A DNA stretch of 64,000 bases from Alphaproteobacteria bacterium (GCA_015654635.1 JAATGP010000008.1:1-64000), one strand, 5' to 3'; positions 1 through 11,039 are shown, counted from the first letter of the stretch. Made by a program: numbers and translations. Notes: a model not told the origin generated them from the letters alone.

Positions 1-108
1 AACGGCCAAACAGAAGGACAGATCACCAAACTCAAGCTCGTCAAACGTCAGATGTACGGCAGAGGAAAACTCGACATCCTGCAAGCTCGCGTCATCGGCG
101 CCACGTAG
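1..108 (+). CDS. ISL3-family transposase, C-terminal fragment (runs off left edge)
   Basis: The first 35 codons are open in frame 1 and end in TAG at 106-108. The peptide has the hallmark tail of ISL3 transposases: a TEGQI motif followed by a KLVKRQMYGR stretch and a short LQAR ending. This is the last part of the DDE catalytic domain of the DNA transposase. The catalytic residues lie outside the window, so activity cannot be judged. Downstream are a perfect 7-bp inverted repeat (AAAAGGG/CCCTTTT, near 139-154) and a 72-bp palindrome. The element appears to have inserted next to or into an IS21 remnant. The family call rests on the tail only. Confidence 0.7.
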   Translation, partial: NGQTEGQITKLKLVKRQMYGRGKLDILQARVIGAT

Positions 109-173
109 GCCAGCTCCATCAAAACTGCGTCAGAGCCCAAAAGGGACCCCTTTTGTGGGTGTTATTTGACAGA

Positions 174-245
174 CCACGGAGGGACCCGCGCGCGCAGCGA
201 AGCCCCTTGGGCTTAGCGTAGCGGAGCGCGCGGGAGGAGCCGTGG
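174..245. repeat. 72-bp imperfect palindrome at IS junction
   Basis: CCACGG at 174-179 pairs with CCGTGG at 240-245. Inside, CCCGCGCGC pairs with GCGCGCGGG, and AGCGAAGCCC pairs loosely with GGGCTTAGCG around a short central loop. It separates the transposase tail from the istB remnant. It could be an IS end, a REP-like or MITE-like element, or a terminator hairpin. No target-site duplication could be established because the other end is outside the window. Confidence 0.55.
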
Positions 246-265
246 GCTGACTCTAGGGAGGCCGG

Positions 266-349
266 ATCAGTCATGATGTCGTCGAAGGCGGCCTTCATGC
301 CGCAAAGTTTGAGTTCACTCATAAGATCAAAGATCTGGGATCGTTCCAT
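266..349 (-). pseudogene. istB: istB remnant (IS21 helper ATPase, first ~28 codons)
   Basis: The minus-strand frame starts with ATG at 349 and reads MERSQIFDLMSELKL and on to FDDIMTD, the typical IstB N-terminus. After about 28 codons the similarity stops and the frame runs into the palindrome. The ATP-binding core is absent, so this is a dead fragment. Its ATG overlaps the istA stop codon as TAATG, the usual IS21 arrangement. Confidence 0.7.
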
Positions 350-579
350 TAGAGGGTCCTCCGAAGGCTGTCGTACCGTGCGCAATCCGCGACGGGCGGA
401 TGGCTGAGGCTGAGTGGGGCAGGGGTGAGGATTGTCAGCGGTGGACGGGCATCGCGCTGGCGGGCCAAGATGTTCAGGATCACATCGGCGGAGTGAACAC
501 CGTGACCCATCGCTTCGGCACAAGCCGCTTCGACCGCCGGTAGTCCATCCGTGAGCACCACGGCGAGGATGTCGACCAT
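349..579 (-). pseudogene. istA: istA remnant (IS21 transposase C-terminus)
   Basis: The minus-strand frame reads VDILAVVLTDGLPAVEAAC, then GVHSADVILNILARQR and a VADCARYDSLR tail, which is the conserved C-terminus of IS21-type IstA. Upstream, the frame meets a TGA at about 604-606, so the catalytic domain is missing. With the istB start it forms an IS21 element cut at both ends. It marks the outer border of the nitrogenase island. Confidence 0.75.
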
Positions 580-835
580 TTGACCTCGCCCGCTCCAGTG
601 GAATCAGTGGCTAGCGGAGTTTTATTAATCTGCCTACGGACTGTTTTGGGATAACCGGACGAGGGCCGATTTGCTGCGATGTGAAGAGATCAGCGCCCAT
701 TTCTCGCGGAAATGCTGGATATCAAACCCTTTCTAACCGAAGTCGAGGGAAGCCGTAACTTTCGGTGCTTACGAACGGTGGTATCGCCCAAGCACGGCCA
801 TACAGAGCCTAGATTCGCTGGCTGGATATTTGTCC
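580..835. other. Gene-free stretch downstream of draT
   Basis: About 256 bases between the istA remnant and the draT stop codon. I see no convincing coding frame, terminator or RNA gene. Short frames here are fragmented and may be decayed IS sequence. Confidence 0.4.
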
Positions 836-1657
836 TTATTTTCTTTCGACGGACACGCGATAATCGCCGCCGATCACCCAGAATTCCCGCTCGGAGCGCA
901 GCGGGAAGCAGGCGAGCAGCGTGTTGGAGAACAGGATTTTTGTCAGCGGCACGTCGACCGTCAGTATGGTGTGGCCGAAGCAATCGGCAACCCAGCGGTC
1001 GGAAGTAAAGGAGGACAGGCTGTTGAGGCGCAGGATGAAATGATGCTTGTCGAAACGGCTGACCACATGATGCTCGTGGAACCCGTCGACGCCGCGGTAG
1101 AGCCGAAGGTGACTTTCTTCCGGATAGACGAGGTTGGCAAGCAGCCACTGGGCATATTCGTAGAGCAGGTCGAGCTGGGAGAAGATCGAATTGGTGTGAA
1201 AGCCACTCGCCATCCGCTCCTCCACATATGTTAAGAAGGACTGGTCGGAAAGGTTTTCGATCGGCGCGCCGTGATAGCTTGGCAGAAGGCCGAAACGGCT
1301 TTCAACCCAGCCCTTGAGGACCGCGGCCTCAGGACTCGAACTGTCGTAACCCCAGCCTATCAGGAGACGCAGGAAAGACGAGCGGAACGGGCGGCGGAAG
1401 CCGTGGCTTTCTCGTGCTTCATCGCTTTTCTGAGCAAAGTCGAGGCCAAAGACGGCAACCATATATTTGAGAAAGGCGTCGGATGCATCCTCGATGCTTT
1501 CGGCGACAGCCAGCATCTCAAACAGTGGGGCATTCATCTCGCGGACGCCGGAAATATGCAGCACGGACGGCGCGTCGTTATAATCGACGGACGCAATCAA
1601 CCCGGTCGGCCGGCCGACGAGATTGGTTCCGTATGGCAGGCTCGCGGGAGGCGCCAT
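836..1657 (-). CDS. draT: NAD+-dinitrogen-reductase ADP-D-ribosyltransferase (DraT)
   Basis: 273 residues. DraT switches nitrogenase off by transferring ADP-ribose from NAD+ to one arginine of the Fe protein when ammonium appears or energy falls. Family landmarks are present: VLKGWVESRFGLLP, then QLDLLYEYAQW, the NAD-binding arginine in LRLYRGV, the serine motif LNSLSSFTSDRW, and the ExE pair in SEREFWVIGG. The ATG at 1657 is chosen over an upstream in-frame start at 1741 because homology begins just after it and because it lies 2 bases after the preceding gene's stop. The target arginine is present in the local AnfH (R101). No draG, the reversing hydrolase, is in the window. As last gene of the anf operon it should be made together with its substrate. 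Confidence 0.92.
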   Translation of the reverse strand: MAPPASLPYGTNLVGRPTGLIASVDYNDAPSVLHISGVREMNAPLFEMLAVAESIEDASDAFLKYMVAVFGLDFAQKSDEARESHGFRRPFRSSFLRLLIGWGYDSSSPEAAVLKGWVESRFGLLPSYHGAPIENLSDQSFLTYVEERMASGFHTNSIFSQLDLLYEYAQWLLANLVYPEESHLRLYRGVDGFHEHHVVSRFDKHHFILRLNSLSSFTSDRWVADCFGHTILTVDVPLTKILFSNTLLACFPLRSEREFWVIGGDYRVSVERK

Positions 1658-1659
1658 AC

Positions 1660-2205
1660 TCAGCAGGCACAGCCGCCGCCAGCGGCGATGGCGATGGCCG
1701 GGAACGCGATGAGCGGAACCGGAAAACCGCTGGCATGGCATGCCAATGCCTCGATCTCCGCAACAAAGCGCAGCGGCAAGCTGAAATGGCGGGCGCCCGC
1801 TGCCATGTAGGCGAGGTATTCCCCGCTCGGCTCCGCAGCTTCACGGCTGTCGTCGAGCTTGTAGAGCACGACATCAAGATCACCCTCGGCAGTCGCAACC
1901 TTGGCCGGAAAGTGAAAATGGCTGCCGGTGCCGTTGAGGCGGACGCCGCGCACCTTATCGAAGAAGTCCGCCTCGCGCGGGCTCATGGCGACGATAAGGC
2001 CGAATACCGATGACGCTTCGTCTGCCTGCACGGTTTCTTCTCCTCCGTCCCACAAATCGTTATGGCCGAAAAAGGCGAGGCGGTAGCCCTTGAGTTCTCC
2101 CACTCCCAGCACTTGAGCGCTCGGACAACAAGCGGTGAGGCGTTCAGGATGAAGGTCGGCACCGTAGAGAAATTGCAGCACGGGACGGCGAATGCGATCA
2201 GCCAT
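1660..2205 (-). CDS. Gamma-glutamylcyclotransferase-like (AIG2/GGCT fold) protein of the anf operon
   Basis: 181 residues starting at ATG 2205 behind an AAGGA ribosome site, 15 bases after anfO and 2 bases before draT. The N-terminal FLYGADLHPERL matches the YGxN/S substrate loop of the GGCT fold, and the following GYRLAFFGH and VFGLIVAMSPREADFF segments fit the barrel. GGCT enzymes carry a catalytic Glu in an LDxxEG motif. The aligned segment here reads FDKVRG, with Arg at that position, so cyclotransferase activity is doubtful. The C-terminus ends in a small Ala/Gly-rich tail with CAC. Position inside the nitrogenase operon suggests a role in Fe-only nitrogenase assembly or control, but this is inference. 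Confidence 0.7.
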   Translation of the reverse strand: MADRIRRPVLQFLYGADLHPERLTACCPSAQVLGVGELKGYRLAFFGHNDLWDGGEETVQADEASSVFGLIVAMSPREADFFDKVRGVRLNGTGSHFHFPAKVATAEGDLDVVLYKLDDSREAAEPSGEYLAYMAAGARHFSLPLRFVAEIEALACHASGFPVPLIAFPAIAIAAGGGCAC

Positions 2206-2220
2206 GGCGGTCTTCCTTAC

Positions 2221-2892
2221 TCAGGCCGTGGGTCGGGTAAGCGTGGCGATGACGCCGACGCCGGGAAGTGTTTCGTACACGGCGGCGAGGCCGAGTTCGT
2301 CGATCTTGCCTTCAAACCAGCGCGGAAGGTGATCGCAGATGACTTCCAGCTCGGAAAAACCACCACCTTCGATGACTGGGAGGAGAATTTGGCGCGAGTT
2401 GAGGCCGGGAATTGTGCGCATCACCGCCGCAACATCGACCCTGAGTTTGCCGCCACCGAGATTTTCTGGGGGCGGAGCAGCAACGTCCGGACCGCAAGAC
2501 AAAGGTTTGCGTCCGCCACCACAGCCGCCGGAAGCACAAGCGGAGCTGACACAGGCGCTCGCCGCAAGCTCCTGGCTTTTGCGCTCTACCAGGAGAAGCT
2601 GTTCCTCGATCGAGCCCTCCGATGTCCAGCAGGAAAAGCCCATCTCGCCGAGCAGCGCATAGACGTAACCGTTGCGGTCGCCGGAGATCAGGGTCCGGCA
2701 ATCCTTCAGGCCGGCAGCCGTTTCTTCGACGAGGGCGCGCAGCCGTGCAATAGAGAGGCTCTGGGGTAAGGCGAAGGCGAATTCGCCGGTCTTCGACCAG
2801 CTCTCGCCTGTGCCTTGGTAGAGGTGGATAACGCCGTCCTCGTAAAGACTGACAGGACGGCCGGAGATATCGACATGTATGGCGATCTTCAT
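2221..2892 (-). CDS. anfO: Fe-only nitrogenase accessory protein AnfO
   Basis: 223 residues from ATG 2892, 46 bases after anfK. The N-terminus MKIAIHVDISGRPVSLYEDG is typical of AnfO, which is found only with Fe-only nitrogenase genes and has no settled biochemical role. A linker at about residues 110-135 carries cysteines 114, 119, 124 and 133 in a Gly/Ser-rich setting; others are at 65, 88 and 186. This could bind metal or a cluster. The C-terminal third (about 150-223) is a separate conserved segment. A longer frame to 3090 overlaps anfK and is rejected. Confidence 0.88.
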   Translation of the reverse strand: MKIAIHVDISGRPVSLYEDGVIHLYQGTGESWSKTGEFAFALPQSLSIARLRALVEETAAGLKDCRTLISGDRNGYVYALLGEMGFSCWTSEGSIEEQLLLVERKSQELAASACVSSACASGGCGGGRKPLSCGPDVAAPPPENLGGGKLRVDVAAVMRTIPGLNSRQILLPVIEGGGFSELEVICDHLPRWFEGKIDELGLAAVYETLPGVGVIATLTRPTA

Positions 2893-2938
2893 GGCGTCAC
2901 TTTTGCTCGTTTCGGAAAAGGCCGGTGCAGTGGCGCCC

Positions 2939-4327
2939 TCACCAGACGTTGAGTAGCCACTCCTTGTTTTTCTTGACTTCCATGTCGCTAAACAGGGCGT
3001 TGGCCATTTGCTCGGCGAGCCAGGTGGCACCGGAATATCCGACCACCGGATTGCGGAAGAGACCGGCCCGGTCGTAGGTGGGAAAGCCAACGCGCAGCAT
3101 CGGAATATTGTAGTCGATGGAGACGAAGCGGCCTTTGGAGTGACCCAGGATCAGGTCGAGTTCGAGGCCCTTGTTCTTGATGCGGTCCTCAAGGTCCCAG
3201 AAATCGGCATTGGTGACGATCTCCATGGGATAATCGACATTCTCCTGCAGCGCCTTGATCCGTGGATCGTTGACATAGCCCGCGTTGTCGTCGCCCAGCA
3301 GCAGCAATGTCGGCTTCATTTCGAGGTCGAGGCAGAATTCGGCAAGACCGATGACCAGATCGGGATTACCGAAAATTGCCACCTTCTTGTCGGCGAGGAA
3401 CATGTGGGCGACATCGGTGATGGCATCGAGGGCAATGCCGCGTTCTTTCACCAGGGAAGTCGGGATGGGCTTGCCGGTTGCCTGTGACAGTTGTTTCAGC
3501 AGGCTATCGGTATTGCGGATGCCGATTGGCGTCGGGCCGATTACAGCGGGTATCTTGAACTTCTTCTCCAGAAGCTGGGCCGCCTTGGCGCCTTCGTAGC
3601 GGTTGAGGGCAAAGGTATGGCTGGCCGAGCCTGTCGCCTGCAGATCCTCGATGGTGGTGGCGCCATGCGAGACGGCGCTGCCATCCGGCAGGATCGGACT
3701 GTCGAAACTCTCGATTTCAAAAAGAACAGTGGCATCGATATCCATTTCTTTCAGAAGGTGCTTCAGCTCCTTGACATCACCCGGGTTCACCCAGCCGGTG
3801 ATCAGATTGATCTTGCCGTTGGGCGCACCCTTTTTGGCGAATTTCTTGACAAAGTCGCGTACGGCAACGTCATAGCCAGACACCATTGAGCCGACGAAGC
3901 TCGGGCTATGGATCGGCAGCAGATGCACTTCGCGGTCGGCAAACTTTTCGGCCAGCAAGCCTTCTTCCAGCTTGGTGATCAAGCCATCGACATCGTCACC
4001 GATGACTTCGGTCGAGCAGGTGGTGATGATCGGCACCACCTTGACATGGGGGTAGCGGGACAAGAGCACATCAACGGCGGTTTCGACGCGATCGAGGGCG
4101 CCGAACACGGCGCCGTCTTCGTGTACCGACGAGGAGGCGATTTCGAAATTCTCTTTCAAATGCTGGGAGATCAGGAGGCGGACGAACATCACGCAGCCCT
4201 GGCCACCATGGACGATACCGATGCAATCCTTGATGCCGATCGATGCATATTGGGCGCCAGCCGGCTGACAGGTGAAGATGGGGTTGATCGTGCCGGTCCG
4301 ATCCTTGGCTTTGACTTCGCAGGTCAT
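2939..4327 (-). CDS. anfK: Fe-only nitrogenase FeFe protein beta subunit (AnfK)
   Basis: 462 residues, the usual AnfK length. With AnfD and AnfG it forms the FeFe protein that reduces N2 with electrons from AnfH. P-cluster cysteines are visible at about 20 (FTCQPAGAQ), 45 (HGGQGCVMFVR) and 104 (ITTCSTEVIGDD). The sequence from TGTINPIFTC to the C-terminal KEWLLNVW matches AnfK rather than NifK or VnfK. ATG 4327 is preferred to a TTG at 4342 because a GAGGA site lies 8 bases ahead of it and it clears the anfG stop by 11 bases. Confidence 0.95.
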   Translation of the reverse strand: MTCEVKAKDRTGTINPIFTCQPAGAQYASIGIKDCIGIVHGGQGCVMFVRLLISQHLKENFEIASSSVHEDGAVFGALDRVETAVDVLLSRYPHVKVVPIITTCSTEVIGDDVDGLITKLEEGLLAEKFADREVHLLPIHSPSFVGSMVSGYDVAVRDFVKKFAKKGAPNGKINLITGWVNPGDVKELKHLLKEMDIDATVLFEIESFDSPILPDGSAVSHGATTIEDLQATGSASHTFALNRYEGAKAAQLLEKKFKIPAVIGPTPIGIRNTDSLLKQLSQATGKPIPTSLVKERGIALDAITDVAHMFLADKKVAIFGNPDLVIGLAEFCLDLEMKPTLLLLGDDNAGYVNDPRIKALQENVDYPMEIVTNADFWDLEDRIKNKGLELDLILGHSKGRFVSIDYNIPMLRVGFPTYDRAGLFRNPVVGYSGATWLAEQMANALFSDMEVKKNKEWLLNVW

Positions 4328-4338
4328 GGGTCGGATCC

Positions 4339-4764
4339 TCAATAGTTCTGGACGGTCAGCTCTTCATTGAGCGAGCCGTCGATGGTCAGCCAATCGATGC
4401 GGGCGTGCAGCTTGGTCATGATGGTGCGAAGCTCCTCAGCACCCATGCCGCCAAGCCAGGCGCAGCGCGCGGTAAAATTGCGAGCGAGAAGCACCGCATC
4501 GACCCAGTAACACTTGTCGATGGCGGTCGAAATTTCGACATCTTCGCCAATCAGCAACTGGGCAGTCATGCCGAGGATACCGGCGTTCTGCTTGCGCCGG
4601 TCCCAGCCGCGCGAGTTGAACTGCCAAAGGCAGTTCTTCATGATGTAGTTCTCGAGCTCGGAAACTTTCTCGCGCGTGTCGGCATCGAGGTCTGCCAGCG
4701 GGTCCGAGGTATAAAGCTTCGGATAATTGGCGCGCGCGATGTCTTTTTTCTCTTTCTTGGCCAC
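4339..4764 (-). CDS. anfG: Fe-only nitrogenase delta subunit (AnfG)
   Basis: 141 residues. The delta subunit occurs only in alternative (V- or Fe-only) nitrogenases and binds AnfD, where it helps cofactor insertion. Recognisable segments are NCLWQFNSRGWDRRKQN, KCYWVDAVLLARNF and RIDWLTIDGSLNEELT near the end. The start is GTG at 4764, with AGGAGG about 7 bases upstream and 10 bases from the anfD stop. An ATG further upstream (4905) would overlap anfD by 131 bases and is rejected. Confidence 0.93.
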   Translation of the reverse strand: MAKKEKKDIARANYPKLYTSDPLADLDADTREKVSELENYIMKNCLWQFNSRGWDRRKQNAGILGMTAQLLIGEDVEISTAIDKCYWVDAVLLARNFTARCAWLGGMGAEELRTIMTKLHARIDWLTIDGSLNEELTVQNY

Positions 4765-4774
4765 GGGGTCCTCC

Positions 4775-6391
<1,617 letters not shown>

Positions 6392-6396
6392 TCAGA

Positions 6397-7371
<975 letters not shown>

Positions 7372-7415
7372 TCAAATGGCTTTATTGATATCGCAACGGA
7401 TCATCTGAAAATGCG

Positions 7416-7525
7416 AAATTTACCGGGCGGTGAGAATGTCTGCCGGAATGTACATTCCAGGAAATAAGCCCGATGGAAGCAATGAAGTATCGGTCCAGCG
7501 TGTTTTTACATTTTCGCAAATTTAC
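7416..7525 (-). promoter_or_regulatory. Candidate upstream activator sites for AnfA
   Basis: Two copies of AAATTTAC (plus strand, 7416-7423 and 7518-7525) sit 102 bases apart, each flanked by a CG-rich triplet before and GGCGG shortly after. Between them is a perfect 14-bp palindrome GGAATGTACATTCC (7445-7458). They lie about 120-230 bases upstream of the -24 element, where enhancers of sigma54 promoters usually sit. Which, if any, AnfA binds is inference. No other feature is seen in the 406-base anfA-anfH gap. Confidence 0.5.
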
Positions 7526-7633
7526 GCAGGCGGATTCACCGAAATGGAAAATCCCGTTGCACCCATGCGGTGGCGCAACCGCGTCGGCACACGACGCCAC
7601 GCGCAGTGTCGCAGAAAGCGGCGGTGAGGAAAT

Positions 7634-9394
7634 TTAGCGCTTGGGCGGCTGCGGCGTGGCGGTACGGAACGTCTTATAGCTGATGCCGTAGCGTTCCATC
7701 CTGAGGCCGAGCATGCGCCGGGTGAGCCCCAGTTCGGATGCGGCGGTGCCGATATTGCCGTTCGAAGTTTTGAGAGCATCGACGATCATTTCGTACTCGA
7801 CCGCGTGGATTTTGCTTTCGAGGCTGACGCCAAAGGCTGTGCCGGTCTCCTGCGGCGTCTGCAACGATGGCGGCAGATTGTAGCCGTGAATAACATCGTC
7901 GTCGGACAGGATCACGGCCCGCTCGATGACGTTCTCCAGTTCGCGGACATTGCCCGGCCAATGATAGGCCATCAGCATATTGAGGGCCGGAGTCGAGATG
8001 CGTTTGATCGATTTGCCGTTGGCCTTGCTGCGTTGGGCCACGAAATGATCGGTAAGCAGGATGACATCGGAATCACGGTCCCGGAGCGGGGGCACGGTAA
8101 TCGGCACGACGTTGAGGCGATAGAAGAGATCCTCGCGGAATTCGCCGCGTTCGACCATGGTGCTCAGGTCGCGGTTGGTGGCGGCGATGATGCGGACATC
8201 GACTTTCAGCGGCCGGCTGCCGCCGACCCGTTCGATCACCCGCTCCTGCAGAACCCGCAGCAGTTTGGCTTGGACGGCAAGCGTCAGCTCCCCCACTTCA
8301 TCGAGAAAGATGGTGCCGCCGTCGGCCTGCTCGAACGAGCCCTTGTGAGCGCTGAGCGCGCCGGTAAAGGCGCCTCGCTCGTGGCCGAAGAGGCCGCTTT
8401 CGGCGAGATTTTCGGGAATGGCGGCGCAGTTGAACTTGACGAAGGGTCCTTCCGAACAGGCGCTGGAATAATGAATGGCGCCCGCTACCAGTTCCTTGCC
8501 GACGCCGCTCTCGCCGAGGATCAGTACCGTCGCCTGACTCGCAGAAACCTTGCGGATCAATTCGTAGACTTCCAGCATCGGTTTGGAATTGCCGATGATG
8601 TTGCGGGGATGATAGCGTTCCTTGAGCGCATTGCGCAGGCGGAAGTTTTCGGTTTCCAGCGCGACTTTTTCGACATTGGCGATCAGATACAACTCGGCGA
8701 GTGGCGCAATCATCAACGCGATGGCGGCGACGAACTGGGCGTCCTGTTTCAAGAGCAGGTGGCTGCGGTAAATACGCTCGCCAGCGATGGTGCCGAGCAC
8801 GCGTTTTCCCAGCATGATCGGCACGCAGATAAAGGCGGCTTTGGCGTGACGCTCGCTCTCGGGCGAGCCAGTGCGGTTGAGGAAGTCGGCACATTCGGAG
8901 AGCCGTGGCACGACGATTGCCTGTCCCTCCGCTACGACCTTGCCGGTGATGCCTTCGCCGGGCGCATAAATGCCGCGCTTTTTCTCATCTTCGGTGAGGC
9001 CGAAGCTTTCATGGATGAAGATCGTATCTGAGCGGCGTTCGTAGAGCGTGATGATGCCGCGATCCATGCGCAAACTTACGCGCATGATGTCGAGGATGAT
9101 CTTCAGCGCATCTTCGAGGCCGGAACTCTCCGAGACCACGCGGTTCAGGTGATAGAGTACCGGTAGCGTGCTGACGCGGCACTCGCCCGTACCGCAATGG
9201 GAGAAGTCCTCGACGGGCGTGCCAAAGGCAAGGCCCGTGTCGAGCAATTCGGCGATGGAGCGAACGTCGTTGACCACTCTTCGGTGTCCCGTGTCATGCT
9301 CCCGGGGCTTCCTCTTTTTCCGGCGTTGCAAAGCACGGACCACGGTTTGGTTTTTGCGGGGCTTATTTGACGCATGCCGCCCGCCCCGAAACAT
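7634..9394 (-). CDS. anfA: Sigma54-dependent transcriptional activator AnfA
   Basis: Up to 586 residues. It activates the anf structural genes with sigma54. A Cys pair CGTGEC (C67/C72 in the longest form) matches the C-x4-C motif near the N-terminus of Azotobacter AnfA. A GAF domain follows (about 85-235). The AAA+ domain has Walker A GESGVGKE (294-301), the sigma54 contact GAFTGA (341-346) and a later [13 protein letters not shown] Fis-type helix-turn-helix ends the protein ([19 protein letters not shown]). The start is uncertain. ATG 9394 lies 5 bases after the preceding stop, which suggests coupling, but the first 39 residues are very basic and unlike the family. A GTG at 9277 is possible. 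Confidence 0.9.
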   Translation of the reverse strand: MFRGGRHASNKPRKNQTVVRALQRRKKRKPREHDTGHRRVVNDVRSIAELLDTGLAFGTPVEDFSHCGTGECRVSTLPVLYHLNRVVSESSGLEDALKIILDIMRVSLRMDRGIITLYERRSDTIFIHESFGLTEDEKKRGIYAPGEGITGKVVAEGQAIVVPRLSECADFLNRTGSPESERHAKAAFICVPIMLGKRVLGTIAGERIYRSHLLLKQDAQFVAAIALMIAPLAELYLIANVEKVALETENFRLRNALKERYHPRNIIGNSKPMLEVYELIRKVSASQATVLILGESGVGKELVAGAIHYSSACSEGPFVKFNCAAIPENLAESGLFGHERGAFTGALSAHKGSFEQADGGTIFLDEVGELTLAVQAKLLRVLQERVIERVGGSRPLKVDVRIIAATNRDLSTMVERGEFREDLFYRLNVVPITVPPLRDRDSDVILLTDHFVAQRSKANGKSIKRISTPALNMLMAYHWPGNVRELENVIERAVILSDDDVIHGYNLPPSLQTPQETGTAFGVSLESKIHAVEYEMIVDALKTSNGNIGTAASELGLTRRMLGLRMERYGISYKTFRTATPQPPKR

Positions 9395-9399
9395 CAGGG

Positions 9400-10113
9400 T
9401 TATCGTCCTGTTATTGCGAAGAAATTATCGTTGAGCAGACGGGCTGCCGTGGCGAAGGCCGGTAGCTTGGCAGCAACCGCCGATTCCAGATTCGCCGCAT
9501 CTTTGCCCAGCGCCGCCTGCAAACTGGCCAGATAGGCGGGAATCGCCTGCCAATCCTGCACCGTCGCCGGCGTCATCTCGACGTGATACTGAAACCCATA
9601 TGCCCAACGTCCCCAGCGCATCGCTTGGATCGCAGCAGCGTTATTATAGGCAAGGCTGATGCCGCCGGGCGGCAGCGTTTTGACCTCGGCGCCGTGCCAC
9701 TGAAAGCATGCGATCCGCTCGGGAAAACCCGTGAAGATCGGATCGGCGCGGCCTTCGGTGGTCAGCGTCACCTCGCCCAGACCGACCTCCGGCGCCGCCA
9801 TCGGTCCAACGCGGCCGCCAAGCGCTTCAGCGAGCAACTGATGGCCGAGGCATATCCCGAGGTAGGGACGTTCGAGGTCTTTGACGAAACGGCGGATTGC
9901 GGTCTTCTCGGCGATGAGCCACGGCAATTTTGTATCCTGCCAGACGTCCATCGGTCCGCCCATCACCACAAGAGCGTCGAAGCCGTCGAGGGGCGGGATC
10001 GGCTCGCCGTCATCAAGCTCCACGGTGGTGATCGCGTGGCCGGCGTTCTGCCAAAAGCCGGTGAAAACGCCAGGATGTTCGACGGCGAGATGTTGAAAGA
10101 CGAGAATGTTCAT
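9400..10113 (-). CDS. Class I glutamine amidotransferase-like protein
   Basis: 237 residues, GMP-synthase-type GATase domain standing alone. The nucleophile elbow is YLGICLGHQLL (C88) and the His-Glu pair is in FQYHVEMTP. The oxyanion loop VVMGGPMDVWQD is also present. So the hydrolase triad looks intact, but the acceptor substrate is unknown. ATG 10113 is chosen because homology (MNILVFQHL) starts there and it is 4 bases after the upstream gene's stop. It lies between a PPOX-type gene and anfA in a tight three-gene operon, so a link to the alternative nitrogenase is plausible but not shown. Confidence 0.8.
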   Translation of the reverse strand: MNILVFQHLAVEHPGVFTGFWQNAGHAITTVELDDGEPIPPLDGFDALVVMGGPMDVWQDTKLPWLIAEKTAIRRFVKDLERPYLGICLGHQLLAEALGGRVGPMAAPEVGLGEVTLTTEGRADPIFTGFPERIACFQWHGAEVKTLPPGGISLAYNNAAAIQAMRWGRWAYGFQYHVEMTPATVQDWQAIPAYLASLQAALGKDAANLESAVAAKLPAFATAARLLNDNFFAITGR

Positions 10114-10117
10114 CGTG

Positions 10118-10780
10118 TCATCCGATCGAAAAGGCGGACAGGGTCTCGGGGACGGTAACCTCTGCAAGGTTGCGCGGGTCGGGCTGTGGCACGCCGACCG
10201 AAAGGCGGATCGGCAGAACGCCAGCCCAGACAGGAAATGCGTAATCGTCGTCGTTGTCTTCGGGCGGGCCGGCCCGGAGCTTGGCCGAAGCTTCGCTCAG
10301 CGGCAAGGATAGGATGGTGGTGGCGTTGATTTCCTGGCTCGTCACCGGCCTCAGTCTGTCCCACTGGCCCGGCACGTAACCATCGACAAAACGCTTGAGA
10401 AGACGTGTCTTTTCTTGGGGATCGGTGACCGCCTCCGGGCGGCCGAAGACCATTACCGAGCGATGGTTGATGTTGAAGTTGAAGGCGGCACGAGCCAGCA
10501 CCAGCCCGTCGAGAATCGAGACGGTGAGACAGACCTCGGCGCCGTCGGTCGCCGTCATCATCCGGCCATGCGCGGCGCCATGCCAGTAGACGCGGTTCCC
10601 TTCGCGCCACTGCAGCGTCGGCGTGACGATAGGGTTGCCGTCATGGATGTAGCCGATATGGGCCACCGGCATGGCATCCAGAATGGCGTAGATGGTTTCT
10701 TTGTCGTAGTGCGCGAGCCAGCGATAGCGGTTGATACGGCTGCGGTTACTGGGAGCGTTAGGACTGGCGGCATCGGACAT
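10118..10780 (-). CDS. PPOX/split-barrel flavin-nucleotide-binding family protein
   Basis: 220 residues. The sequence from HYDKETIYAILDAMPVAHIGYIHDG through PTLQWREGNRVYWHG fits the split beta-barrel (pyridoxamine-phosphate-oxidase-like, NimA/FMN-binding) fold. The segment FNINHRSVMVFGRPEAV follows as usual. ATG 10780 has GGAGG 6-7 bases upstream; an ATG at 10816 is less likely. It is the first gene of the operon that ends with anfA. The A. vinelandii anf region contains Anf3, a flavin/heme oxidase that I recall as having this fold. Whether this protein is Anf3-like is uncertain, since I see no clear heme site. Confidence 0.75.
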   Translation of the reverse strand: MSDAASPNAPSNRSRINRYRWLAHYDKETIYAILDAMPVAHIGYIHDGNPIVTPTLQWREGNRVYWHGAAHGRMMTATDGAEVCLTVSILDGLVLARAAFNFNINHRSVMVFGRPEAVTDPQEKTRLLKRFVDGYVPGQWDRLRPVTSQEINATTILSLPLSEASAKLRAGPPEDNDDDYAFPVWAGVLPIRLSVGVPQPDPRNLAEVTVPETLSAFSIG

Positions 10781-10816
10781 GGAAGCCCTCCGTGAGTATT
10801 TAAGACACTGCCGCAC

Positions 10817-10832
10817 AGCAGATTTCGTGCCA
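10817..10832 (-). promoter_or_regulatory. Sigma54-like promoter of the PPOX-GATase-anfA operon
   Basis: The minus strand reads TGGCACGAAATCTGCT, one base off the TGGCAC-N5-TTGCW consensus. GG at 10831-10830 and GC at 10819-10818 have the correct 10-base spacing. It sits 37 bases before the ATG of the first gene. This would place anfA itself under sigma54 and an activator such as NifA or NtrC. I found no TGT-N10-ACA NifA site in the 200 bases upstream. Confidence 0.7.
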
Positions 10833-11039
10833 GTTTCCTTTTTTCATCCTGAGCATTAGGGGGCTGCGTCGGCTCACTCTGGTCAACCTCCTATTGAGGG
10901 CGTCGGCCCGCAAACTACCGGAGAAGCACGAAAGCTGTTGCTTGAGCGGCGGATCGAATTGGAGGCGTTCGCGGATGCTGTAACCTTTCCGGCGGTTCGT
11001 GCGAATATCCCTCTGCCATTCTGCATCGAAAGCCTGTCG

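Noticed and set aside
7382..7600. 72-codon antisense frame between anfA and anfH
   Set aside because: No ribosome site or homology; the stretch is better explained as enhancer DNA of the anfH promoter.
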